Source of the DNA: Pseudoduganella dura | Lineage (GTDB): Bacteria > Pseudomonadota > Gammaproteobacteria > Burkholderiales > Burkholderiaceae_D | Length of the DNA: 64,000 nucleotides | NCBI RefSeq assembly: GCF_009727155.1 | Contig: NZ_WNWM01000002.1 | Coordinates: forward strand, 2,356,001-2,420,000 | Reading direction: 5' to 3' | Shown here: positions 1-8,292 of the stretch, one piece after another | Layout: each line of letters starts with the position of its first letter | Position numbering within the stretch: the stretch's first letter is position 1 | Program-made: the position numbers and the translations under genes | Notes under the pieces: generated by a model | Told to the model about the DNA's origin: nothing | Seen by the model: the letters and a program-made list of their open reading frames with translations, nothing else | Database searches by the model: none

Positions 1-277
1 GCGGCCACGAGCCTTGTTCACGAACAAGCTCCATACCGGGATCGAAGCCCCAGCAGCACAGATCGATGCTTTTTTTAGCATTTTTTATTTCTTTGGCTAT
101 GTTATCAAAACCATCTTTGCCGCATATAAACATAGTTATTTTATTATTATTAGTTATTGGATGAGTAGCCTTACCTTTTAAATTTCGATTTTCCAAAAGC
201 CACTGCGTAGTGCACTTACCATTTTTACTTGCCAAGTCTATGTAAGTCGTTTCACAACGATTAATGTCATCAGACAT
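1..277 (-). CDS. Phospholipase D-like T6SS effector, 5' part only
   Basis: Only the first 92 codons are inside the window; the gene runs off the left edge. The start ATG (275-277) has a good ribosome binding site, AGGAG, in the 14-base gap after vgrG. The visible protein carries a segment reading KKSIDLCCWGFDPGMEL near residues 70-86, which resembles the strand before the first HKD motif in PLD-type T6SS effectors (Tle5-like). The catalytic HKD motifs themselves would lie outside the window. The gene is AT-rich with many AAA, AAT and ATA codons, unlike the rest of the window, which suggests recent acquisition as VgrG cargo. An immunity gene would be expected further left. The role (lipid hydrolysis in target cells) is inferred from family and position. 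Confidence 0.7.
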   Translation of the reverse strand, partial: MSDDINRCETTYIDLASKNGKCTTQWLLENRNLKGKATHPITNNNKITMFICGKDGFDNIAKEIKNAKKSIDLCCWGFDPGMELVREQGSWP

Positions 278-291
278 AATAATCTCCTGAT

Positions 292-3042
292 TTAATTATT
301 GTGCTCGCGCCCATCGGCTGCGTCGTTCAAAGCACGGAATCCCTGGTTAGAATACGTCATCTCATTACTATCATTTTCAGCAGAAAGGCCGTCGCGAATT
401 TTCAGGGCAAACTCATCTCCATTACCTAGCCTGATCCTGTATTCATCGGTTCCTTTTTCACATTCGAAATGCGCCCGCCCATGCGCGTCAGTCAGGCCAA
501 TCTTCATCTCAACCCCATTTTTGTACAAAACGTATGGTGTGTTGGCATAGGCTTCGCCTAGTGCGGAATGCGACTGGAGAAGGATGCTGATGCTTTCCCG
601 ATGGGAATCTTCCAATTTCTCCTCAGCTTTAGCCTGTCGCGGCATTGACTGCAAGTTATTTTTTGGTCCAAAAGTTTCCAAATTGCAGTGAAATAGTGTC
701 GGGGAAGGAGAGAATACCTGCACTGTGTCGCTAATCTCGATTAGCGAATTAGAGCCGTGCAAACGGATACCTTTCTTGCCATGTAGTTCAATCCAATCCG
801 AATCGCTGATGAACCGTAGAACTTTTTGCGCCAGAATCTCCATTTCGTCGCTATCTGCTCTAATTTCTACTTTTCCCGAAGCCGCGACCAATTTCATCCC
901 CATTTTTTGAACTAGCATTAACATTCCCTGCCGTACGCTGGCAAATAATCCCCCTTGTGCTGCAATTGAGACATTCGCTCCAGAAGTTATCGCTAGCTGT
1001 TCACCGCTGGCGATGTGTACCGACTGCGCAGCCGTAGCGACAACGCCAGCGGTACTGGACAACACAATGTCAGGTGCAGTCAGTTCCGGAAGATCGCTAC
1101 CAGTGCCTTCGATGGCATCATTCTGAATTCCCAAGACTGTTGCCACATCCATCTGTACATTCCCACCTGTCGGAGCATAGTGGTGCGCAAACCTTGCCAG
1201 CGCCTCATGATGCTCGTGTGCCTTCTTCAAAAGCTTCGTGGTTTCATTCATAGACTTAACTGCGCCGACGGCCTGTGGCCGCGATTCAGTCGTCAGTAGA
1301 AAACCTTCAGCTGCACGCACCACACCATGGCCATCTGAACGTAATTCAAATCCCTCACCACGCTTTTCTTTATGGCCTCCGTTACTCTCCAGCCGATGTA
1401 TCTGCCCCAGCGACAGCTGGCTATGCAAGTGATCACTCCGCAACTGCGCCTGGATTTCTCCCTTTGTATCGTCCAGAACGAGCTGGTTCCCGCGTATTCC
1501 TTCAAGCTCACGCGAGCGCAACCCGGAGAGCGCCCGTTGGCTCGACAGCTCCCAGGGCACGGCGTGCTCGGCGTTGTAGACGACACCCGTAACAATCGGC
1601 CTGTCGGTGTTCTCGCCGAGGAACTGCACGACAACTTCCTGCCCCACCCGCGGTAGCCCGATCTGGCCGAACTGTTTGCCGGCCATCGGCATCGCCACCC
1701 TCACCCACGCCGAGCTGTTCTCATTGCGTTTGCCCTGGCGGTCCCAGTGGAACTGGATCGTTACGCGGCCGTGTCCGTCAGTGTGGATCTCTTCGCCCTG
1801 CGGGCCGGTAACGATGGCCGTCTGCAGCCCGGGTGCCGGTGGTGGCTCGCTATGGAAATGCCGCCCCGGCCGCCATGGAATGGTCTTGCGCAGGCAGGTG
1901 AATTCATTGTTGTAGTACGACGGCTCGCGCTTCGCGGAATTGAGGTTGTTCCCCGCCGAATGGCGGACGGCGACGATCAGGTATTCGCGTTTGCCGATCG
2001 GTTCGCTGATCATCGCCTTCCGGAAAGGCCACGGCATGGAACCGCTGTGGTGATCCGCCAGCACGAAGCTGCGGCCGGGCATTGCGCAACGGTCGTTACC
2101 GGCCGTCTCGAAGGTCTGCGCCATCTGGTCCGCTTCTTCCATCCGGCGCTTGGCCAGGAGCTCGCCATCCTGCCAGTCACGGTAGCCGTAGGCGCCCAGG
2201 TTTTCGTAGACGTCATACGGCGGTGCGTCGCCCTGCCGGTTCATCGATTCGGACATCACCGCCTGCGGCATCGGTTTTTTGAAATCGAAACTGCCTAACG
2301 CCATTGTGGCGGAGCCGACGCGGCGCACCGCCTGCCACTGGTGAATGCCATCGCCCTCGGCCGAACCGGCGAAGGAACGGTAAGGAATCGTGCCCGGTTC
2401 CACTTCGCGCGTGCCGCATGCATCGATGGAATCGGCGATCGTGCTGTCGTCCGACAGCCATAGGGTGTGTCCGTCGCCACGATGTTCGTACCAGTAATGC
2501 AGGCCCGCTGCTTCCCAACGGCGGTGCAGGTGGTTGTAGTCGGTTTCGTTGTATTGGTTCATGCAGGTGACTTTCGGATCCTCCCCCCGCATGCGCAGCT
2601 TCCAGTCATGCTGCTTGTAATGCGCGAAGGTCATTTCCGTCATCTCCAGCACGCTGCGGGCAAGGAACGAAACGCAGTCCTTGCGCAGCTTCGCGAACGC
2701 CAGCCATGGCTCCAGCACGGCGTGGTAGTAGACGAATCCGCCGTCCGTCTTCACATAACGGAACTCGGTGATGTAGCCGTTGAAATGCCGCTCGGTACCG
2801 TTATCGCGTACCAGCGAGACCGTCATCATCTTGCCGATCAGCGATTTCAGCGGGATCGATACGTCATCGGACAATAATTCCACTTCAAAGCGAAAACCGC
2901 TCGACAGTTCTTCCTGAGCGTTGAACGTGTTGACGATGAGCGCGGCGTCGGGTCCATCCCCGTTCGGGAATTGCGAACGCAACAGCCTGCCCGTCTGCTG
3001 CAGGCGATCCAGCGAGGCAAAGCTCGGTTGCGGCACGTTCAT
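292..3042 (-). CDS. vgrG: T6SS spike protein VgrG with C-terminal extension (TssI)
   Basis: 916-residue VgrG, the trimeric spike of the type VI secretion system. The gp27/gp5-like base and OB-fold occupy about residues 20-520 (DGHGRVTIQFHWDRQG and GLPRVGQEVVVQFLGE are typical). A repetitive beta region of the DUF2345 type covers about 610-780. A small domain at about 840-895 (YVLYKNGVEMKIGLTDAHGR) resembles the transthyretin-like adaptor that holds effectors. The start ATG overlaps the tssG stop by 4 bases (ATGA), and the PLD-like gene follows after 14 bases. The first two thirds are GC-rich like the genome, but from about position 1330 down to 292 the DNA is clearly AT-richer, so the tail and its cargo look exchanged as a unit. 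Confidence 0.95.
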   Translation of the reverse strand: MNVPQPSFASLDRLQQTGRLLRSQFPNGDGPDAALIVNTFNAQEELSSGFRFEVELLSDDVSIPLKSLIGKMMTVSLVRDNGTERHFNGYITEFRYVKTDGGFVYYHAVLEPWLAFAKLRKDCVSFLARSVLEMTEMTFAHYKQHDWKLRMRGEDPKVTCMNQYNETDYNHLHRRWEAAGLHYWYEHRGDGHTLWLSDDSTIADSIDACGTREVEPGTIPYRSFAGSAEGDGIHQWQAVRRVGSATMALGSFDFKKPMPQAVMSESMNRQGDAPPYDVYENLGAYGYRDWQDGELLAKRRMEEADQMAQTFETAGNDRCAMPGRSFVLADHHSGSMPWPFRKAMISEPIGKREYLIVAVRHSAGNNLNSAKREPSYYNNEFTCLRKTIPWRPGRHFHSEPPPAPGLQTAIVTGPQGEEIHTDGHGRVTIQFHWDRQGKRNENSSAWVRVAMPMAGKQFGQIGLPRVGQEVVVQFLGENTDRPIVTGVVYNAEHAVPWELSSQRALSGLRSRELEGIRGNQLVLDDTKGEIQAQLRSDHLHSQLSLGQIHRLESNGGHKEKRGEGFELRSDGHGVVRAAEGFLLTTESRPQAVGAVKSMNETTKLLKKAHEHHEALARFAHHYAPTGGNVQMDVATVLGIQNDAIEGTGSDLPELTAPDIVLSSTAGVVATAAQSVHIASGEQLAITSGANVSIAAQGGLFASVRQGMLMLVQKMGMKLVAASGKVEIRADSDEMEILAQKVLRFISDSDWIELHGKKGIRLHGSNSLIEISDTVQVFSPSPTLFHCNLETFGPKNNLQSMPRQAKAEEKLEDSHRESISILLQSHSALGEAYANTPYVLYKNGVEMKIGLTDAHGRAHFECEKGTDEYRIRLGNGDEFALKIRDGLSAENDSNEMTYSNQGFRALNDAADGREHNN

Positions 3043-4082
3043 TGGATGTCTCCGTAGAGTTTGGGTTGCAACAGGTAGCGGATTTCACGCTGGCGGCTTT
3101 TGCCTGGTGCGTCGGCGATAAACGTGTCCCACCCCAGCCGGCATCCCTCGCCCGGCTTGGCGGTCAGGACCAGGGGCCGGATACAGTCGGGGCCGGGAAG
3201 CAGGCAAATCTCGTACTCGACCAGTATCTCGGGCATTGCAAGTGCAAGCAGCCTGGACAGCACGCGCGAGCCCTCCCGGCGCGGAAGCAGCCAGTTGTAC
3301 TGCGCGCGGCCCAGCGGTCCGATGACGATGCGCACCCGCTGGTCGATCCGCCACTGCCGCCGGCCCAATGTGGCGCCGGTACCGAGCTTCGGATTCTCCG
3401 TGCCCAGCGTACTGCGCCGCGAGGGATGCAGTGTTTGCCAGCATCCGACCATCGATTCGACTTGTACAGGCAGACCCAGCTCTCCTGCCAGGATGCACTC
3501 CAGGGTGGCCGCAGATGCGGGGCGTGTCCGAAGAAGCCCCGCATACCATGCATCCGTGTCGTCGTCGGACTCATCCCTGCCGCCAATTGCCTGCAACCGT
3601 CCGCGCCAGCCGTCACGGCCTTGTATGTCGAGCGAAACCTCCGGCCGGTTCAACGCCCATGCCTTCCAGAACAACGCCACCATGCGCGTCGACAGGAAGT
3701 CCAGGAACGCGCGTGCACCGGGTTCCCCTGCTGCGGCCGCATGGGCGCAGCGATCGGTGTCGTGCAACGGCAGCGTGCCGGCAGCTCCGAGCAGGCCGAA
3801 GCAGGTCGGTGTCATCACGATGCGAGGAATAGCTACCGTTTCTTCCGAATGATCATCCGTACGCAGCGCCTCGATCTCACTGGCGGGAAATGCCATCGAC
3901 ATGCTGTTCTCGAAGCGCAGTGCTTTTGTCAGCGCCTCGTCACCGGGCACGCCGCGCCGCGCGCACCAGCGCAGCAGCAGCGTTACTGCGGGCAGTAACC
4001 CGAAACGCCAGGGTTCGGCGAGCAGCCGCGAAATTACGCCGCCTTTCACGCCAGGCTCGCGTTGCCGCTGCGACGTTTGCAT
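3039..4082 (-). CDS. tssG: T6SS baseplate subunit TssG
   Basis: 347-residue TssG (ImpH/VasB family), which forms the TssF2G heterotrimer of the T6SS baseplate wedge in the cytoplasm. The N-terminal block ISRLLAEPWRFGLLPAVTLL, the later GLLGAAGTLPLH motif and the C-terminal segment GWDTFI support the family. Length is normal. The 5' end overlaps tssF by 37 bases and the 3' end overlaps vgrG by 4 bases, so tssF-tssG-vgrG is one translationally coupled unit. A second ATG follows after 16 codons, but the family conservation begins close to the annotated start. Confidence 0.92.
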   Translation of the reverse strand: MQTSQRQREPGVKGGVISRLLAEPWRFGLLPAVTLLLRWCARRGVPGDEALTKALRFENSMSMAFPASEIEALRTDDHSEETVAIPRIVMTPTCFGLLGAAGTLPLHDTDRCAHAAAAGEPGARAFLDFLSTRMVALFWKAWALNRPEVSLDIQGRDGWRGRLQAIGGRDESDDDTDAWYAGLLRTRPASAATLECILAGELGLPVQVESMVGCWQTLHPSRRSTLGTENPKLGTGATLGRRQWRIDQRVRIVIGPLGRAQYNWLLPRREGSRVLSRLLALAMPEILVEYEICLLPGPDCIRPLVLTAKPGEGCRLGWDTFIADAPGKSRQREIRYLLQPKLYGDIQ

Positions 4083-5863
4083 CTCAGGATCTCCCGTTGG
4101 TCACGCTGCGACAGCAGCACCAGTTCGACGTAGTTATTGACTTGCACATACAGCGCGAGGAAGTGGTCCATTACTTGCGCGAACAGGTGGATGCCGCTGC
4201 CGACAAATGCTTCTTCATCCACGGTGATGTGCACTTCGAGGCCTTTCACCAGCGACGAGCCGCGCGTGTGCTTGATCCACGCCGTGGTGATCGTGTGGTC
4301 GAGATTGACGATACCGTTGATCATCCGGGTCGTCACCGGGGAGGCGGGCAGGTCGTGCAGCAAGAGCACGTCCTTGAATTTCTGCAGCCCGCCGGGCACC
4401 AGCGCATGGTGATTCAGTGTCAAGTGCGAGATCAGCCGCCAGTGGTTCTGCCCTGCGGCGAACCGGAGCGGCAGGCTGGGCTTGGTCAGCAGACGTGCCA
4501 TCAGGCCGCCTGTTGCGCCCGGCACTAACAGGTCGCCGGCGGACGTCCCGTAGGGCAACTGGTGCGGGAGTTCGCGGTTGGTGCATGTCACGTCGATCGA
4601 CAGCGTGCTGCGCTCCACCTCCAGCGCCGCGGCATTGATATCTACCAGCGTCATCCGTTTTTCATGTCCCGGGCTGATCACGGCCAGCACGTCGTCGTGA
4701 CGCAGCACCCAATGCCGGCCGCCTCCTGCCCCGCCGTGCCCACGTGCATACAGCGGGGTGTATTCCACCGTTTCCGCGTTGCTTACCTGCTGGCGCACGG
4801 CTTCGACCGAATACACCTCGTAGGCTTGCGGCCGCGGGCCGTCGGCAACCAGAGAATATTCCGATGCCATGCCGGTAACGGCGACTGGCCTGGCCGGCTG
4901 CCTGAAAAGATTGACGACCGTCGTGCAGAACAGGCGCAGGTTCGACGGCTGCAGCGTGCGCAGCATGCGGGCAGTATTGCTGTCCGGTGCCATGCGCGAC
5001 AGTGCAAGATGGAGCGTCACGCTTTGGCTATCTGGTGGCACGAATGCGCGCAGCGCCGCCAGGTCGATGTCGAAGAAGCGGAACTTGTCGGGAAAGCAGA
5101 AGTATTCAGTCAGGATGCGCCACGCACGGTGCGAACGGTCGCCGAATGGAATCAGCGCATCGTCATCCGCGCAGCCAGCCGGAGCCAGCGGCACTGCCGG
5201 CAACGGCAGCCACTTGCCGCCCAGTCCTTCGACAAACGCCCCGCTTACATGCATGAACAGCGTATCGTGCAGCGCGGCGCAGAACGACGGATCGCCATCG
5301 GCCAGTACACGCAGCGTATCGAGCAGTACTTGAGGCAATGTAAGCCGGGACGACACGGAAGCGATCGTGATCGACAGCGATGCTGTCGCATCCGCAGCCA
5401 GCCTGGTGCCGGAAGGTGCCCGAATCAGCGGCTCGAATTTCGCCGACGTGATTGCCAGGGGCGCCAGCGTAACGTCTGTCGCCATGCAGAACTTGCATCG
5501 AGTGCCTTGTACGGGCTGTGTCTCGAGCAGCGTCACGCGCTCGATTACCCGCACGCCGGACATCTCCTGCAGCCCCTTGTCGGGCAGGCCGAAATGGATG
5601 ACCGCGCACGACGGAAATGGACGCAGGTAGTGCGGGAACAGCGATCCCAGCAGCGCCTCGGTGAATTGTGGAAAGCCATCGTCGACCCGCTTCATGATAC
5701 GGGCCGCCAGCAACGCGAGGGCCTGGATCAAGCGCTCGACATGGGAATCGCCATCGCCAATGCGCAGCCTGTCAGCCACACGGGGGAACCTGGCGGCGAA
5801 CTCGGCGGCGTAGGCGCGCAATACCACCAGTTCGCGTTCGAAATACGGGAGCAAGTCTTTCAT
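4046..5863 (-). CDS. tssF: T6SS baseplate subunit TssF
   Basis: TssF (ImpG/VasA family), about 605 residues, the second component of the T6SS baseplate wedge with TssG. The start chosen begins MKDLLPYFERELVVLRAYAAE, which aligns with the usual TssF N-terminus (a tyrosine, then RELxxLR, then the AAEFAARFP stretch). Upstream in-frame ATGs at 5893 and 5917 are possible; 5893 has a GGAAAG about 9 bases ahead of it but falls inside the inverted repeat at 5883-5908. TssE, which normally precedes TssF, is absent; instead tssK diverges. Confidence 0.93.
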   Translation of the reverse strand: MKDLLPYFERELVVLRAYAAEFAARFPRVADRLRIGDGDSHVERLIQALALLAARIMKRVDDGFPQFTEALLGSLFPHYLRPFPSCAVIHFGLPDKGLQEMSGVRVIERVTLLETQPVQGTRCKFCMATDVTLAPLAITSAKFEPLIRAPSGTRLAADATASLSITIASVSSRLTLPQVLLDTLRVLADGDPSFCAALHDTLFMHVSGAFVEGLGGKWLPLPAVPLAPAGCADDDALIPFGDRSHRAWRILTEYFCFPDKFRFFDIDLAALRAFVPPDSQSVTLHLALSRMAPDSNTARMLRTLQPSNLRLFCTTVVNLFRQPARPVAVTGMASEYSLVADGPRPQAYEVYSVEAVRQQVSNAETVEYTPLYARGHGGAGGGRHWVLRHDDVLAVISPGHEKRMTLVDINAAALEVERSTLSIDVTCTNRELPHQLPYGTSAGDLLVPGATGGLMARLLTKPSLPLRFAAGQNHWRLISHLTLNHHALVPGGLQKFKDVLLLHDLPASPVTTRMINGIVNLDHTITTAWIKHTRGSSLVKGLEVHITVDEEAFVGSGIHLFAQVMDHFLALYVQVNNYVELVLLSQRDQREILRCKRRSGNASLA

Positions 5864-5882
5864 GATCGGTGCCGTAGTGTCG

Positions 5883-5908
5883 GGAAAGCTCATTATCGTG
5901 AGCTTTCC
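5883..5908. promoter_or_regulatory. 10-bp inverted repeat between tssF and tssK
   Basis: GGAAAGCTCA, six bases (TTATCG), TGAGCTTTCC: a perfect dyad in the 125-base gap between the divergent tssF and tssK genes. Its position suggests an operator for a regulator of the T6SS unit. A short RNA hairpin in the tssF leader is the alternative. No regulator gene lies next to it in the window. Confidence 0.45.
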
Positions 5909-5988
5909 AAACGGCAATTTGAGTCAGATCAATAGAATGCTACCGAGAAACAATCATGCTTGCTTCATTCATTCCTGGAAGGAGAACC

Positions 5989-7323
5989 ATGAGCATTCAT
6001 TCGAAAGTACTGTGGGGCGAAGGCCTCACCATCGGGCCGCAGCAAATGCAGCGGCTGGACCTGTACCACGAGACCCGGCTGCAGCAGTTGGTCCTGACCA
6101 TCAGTCCCAGCCTGTGGGGGGTACGCAAGGCGGAATGGAACGAGGATATGCTCGCCAATAACATGCTAACGGCCGAGGCATTGTCGTTGCTGTTCCAGGA
6201 CGGCGAGATTTACGATGCGCCGATTTCCGACCCGGCACCGCCGTCCGTCAATCTTTCGACGCTCGATGCCGAGGAGCAGGTATTCACGTTCTACGCGGCG
6301 CTGCCGCTGTTGAACCACCATGGAGGAAACCTTGAAAGTTCCGGCCGCTACAGGATGAAGGATGTCGAGACCGCCGACCTGTTCACCAGCGAGCTGTCGC
6401 TCGGTGTCGATTACCTGACGAAGAATGTGACGCTCGTGCCGCACACCGAGGCGCGCACCGCGTACCTCTCCTTCCCCGTCATCCGCATCAAGCGCTCCCC
6501 CACCGGCGGCTTCGAACTCGACCCCATCTTCATCCCGCCCTCCGTCACGCTGGCCACGGCCGCAGGCCTGCCCGGCATGCTCGATGCCCTGCTGGCCAAG
6601 CTCAATGCCAAGATCGCGGCGCTGTACGAGCGCCATCGCCAGAATGGCCGCCAGGCGTTCGAGGTCCATACGGGCGACGCGTCGTCGTTCTGGATGCTCA
6701 ACGTGATCTGCACGGCGGCGGCGCCGCTCACGCATTGCGCGCGCTATCGCCAGCACCATCCCGAGTACGTGTTCGACAAGCTGATGGCGCTAGCCGGCGG
6801 CCTGATGACGTTCTCGCCGAAGTACACGCTGGCCGACCTGCCGTCGTACCAGCACGACGATCCGGGCCCTGCATTCCAGAGGCTGGACGACATGATCCGC
6901 GACCTGATCGACACGGTGATCTCGTCGCGCTACTTCACGCTGCCGCTGACGAACGATCCGGCGCGCACCTCGCTGCATTACGGCGTGCTGGATCCGGCGC
7001 GCGTGGAGCGCCGCACCGAACTGTGCCTGGCGGTCAGCGCGGACATGCCGGCACTGGAACTGGTGGCCGCCGTGCCGCTGCGCTTCAAGATCGGTTCGCC
7101 GGACGACGTGGATCGCCTGATCAGCAGTGCGATGCCGGGCGTGGAACTGGTGCACATGGCGCAGGTGCCCGGCGAGGTGCCGGTGCGGCCGAACACGTAT
7201 TACTTCTCGCTCACCGCGAAAGGCACCCTGTATGACAACATGCTGAAGGCGCAGACGATCGCGATCTATGCGCCGTCGGGCATGAAGGGCATGCGGATGG
7301 AGCTGTTCGGCATCGCGCCGTAG
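5989..7323 (+). CDS. tssK: T6SS baseplate subunit TssK
   Basis: About 444 residues, TssK (ImpJ/VasE family), the trimeric adaptor linking the T6SS baseplate wedge to the membrane complex (TssJLM). The start is the ATG at 5989, preceded by GGAAGGAGAACC, giving MSIHSKVLWGEGLTIGPQQM, the conserved TssK N-terminus (VxWxEGxxxxPQHxQ type). An upstream in-frame ATG at 5956 lacks a good binding site. The C-terminal domain, which contacts TssL/TssM in known systems, ends with FGIAP. It diverges from tssF and is followed after 12 bases by a convergent, unrelated hydrolase gene. Confidence 0.94.
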   Translation: MSIHSKVLWGEGLTIGPQQMQRLDLYHETRLQQLVLTISPSLWGVRKAEWNEDMLANNMLTAEALSLLFQDGEIYDAPISDPAPPSVNLSTLDAEEQVFTFYAALPLLNHHGGNLESSGRYRMKDVETADLFTSELSLGVDYLTKNVTLVPHTEARTAYLSFPVIRIKRSPTGGFELDPIFIPPSVTLATAAGLPGMLDALLAKLNAKIAALYERHRQNGRQAFEVHTGDASSFWMLNVICTAAAPLTHCARYRQHHPEYVFDKLMALAGGLMTFSPKYTLADLPSYQHDDPGPAFQRLDDMIRDLIDTVISSRYFTLPLTNDPARTSLHYGVLDPARVERRTELCLAVSADMPALELVAAVPLRFKIGSPDDVDRLISSAMPGVELVHMAQVPGEVPVRPNTYYFSLTAKGTLYDNMLKAQTIAIYAPSGMKGMRMELFGIAP

Positions 7324-7335
7324 GCGCGGCGGGTG

Positions 7336-8229
7336 CTACGGCAGGCCGAGCGCGTTGCGGATCGCGCGATCGACGACGGGCCAGGCGGGCGAACCGGCCG
7401 CCACTTCGTCGTAGTGGCCAGCGCCCGGCAGTACGATCACCTCGGCCGCGTCGCCGGCGGCGCGGGCGCGGCGCGCATAGTCCTCGCCGGCCGAGGGCGG
7501 CGCCACGGCATCGAGTTCGCCGTGGATCAGAACCGTGCGGATGCCGGCCGGCAGCATCTCGGCCGGCGACGTGTCGGCAAACACGTCGGGCCGGCCCGCG
7601 CTCGGCACGCCGGCCAGCTGCGCCGTCTCGCGGTCGCAGCTGGCGCGGATCAATGCGGCGCCGTTGCGCAGGTCGGCCAGCCCGCCCAGGCTGATCACCG
7701 TGGGAATGCGCAGCGGATCGGCCACCCATGCCGGGCTCCATTGCGGCAGCCTGTGGCGCGAGGCGGCCCACTGGGCCAGGTGGCCGCCGGCCGAGTGGCC
7801 GACGGCGACGATGCGTTGCAGGTCGAGTCGCGGGTCGTGCTTCGATTCGTCGCGCAGCAGGTCGACCGCGGTGGCCACATCGCGGTACATGCCGGGATAG
7901 CCGCCGCCTTCCTCATCGTGCCTGCGGTATTCCACGTTCCATACGGCGATGCCCTGCGCGGCCAGCGCGCCGGCGATATTGCGCATCTGCGTGATGCCGC
8001 CGTACTGCACGGTCCAGCAGCCGCCGTGGATCAGCACCACGACGGGGAACGGCCCGTCCCCCTTTGGCCGGAACAGCTCCACGAACTGGGAAGGCGCGTT
8101 GCCGTAGGCGATGCGCCGCTCCGGCGGCGGGCCGTCCAGCGCCTGGTAATCCTGCAGCGTCATGGGGGCGGCGCCGGCGGTGCCGATCGTGGCGGCGGCG
8201 AGCAGCGAGTGGCGGAGGATCCTGAACAT
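7336..8229 (-). CDS. Exported alpha/beta hydrolase (BD-FAE-like)
   Basis: About 297 residues. The N-terminus (MFRILRHSLLAAATIGTAGA) is a plausible signal peptide, so the enzyme should act in the periplasm or outside. An oxyanion-hole HGG (68-70, followed by CW) and a nucleophile elbow GHSAG (Ser146) mark an esterase of the BD-FAE/kynurenine-formamidase-like branch; Asp and His later (GELDA, GAGHYDE) complete the triad. The substrate cannot be told from sequence; carbohydrate-bound feruloyl or acetyl esters are possible. A start eight codons upstream (8253) is also open but places polar residues before the signal peptide. The gene is convergent to tssK and does not look part of the T6SS. Confidence 0.8.
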   Translation of the reverse strand: MFRILRHSLLAAATIGTAGAAPMTLQDYQALDGPPPERRIAYGNAPSQFVELFRPKGDGPFPVVVLIHGGCWTVQYGGITQMRNIAGALAAQGIAVWNVEYRRHDEEGGGYPGMYRDVATAVDLLRDESKHDPRLDLQRIVAVGHSAGGHLAQWAASRHRLPQWSPAWVADPLRIPTVISLGGLADLRNGAALIRASCDRETAQLAGVPSAGRPDVFADTSPAEMLPAGIRTVLIHGELDAVAPPSAGEDYARRARAAGDAAEVIVLPGAGHYDEVAAGSPAWPVVDRAIRNALGLP

Positions 8230-8292
8230 GGCGGCCAATGAAAGACGGGACAAGGCGCAGTATAGCGCCCTGCCCCATCGCGTTGCGTTCGA

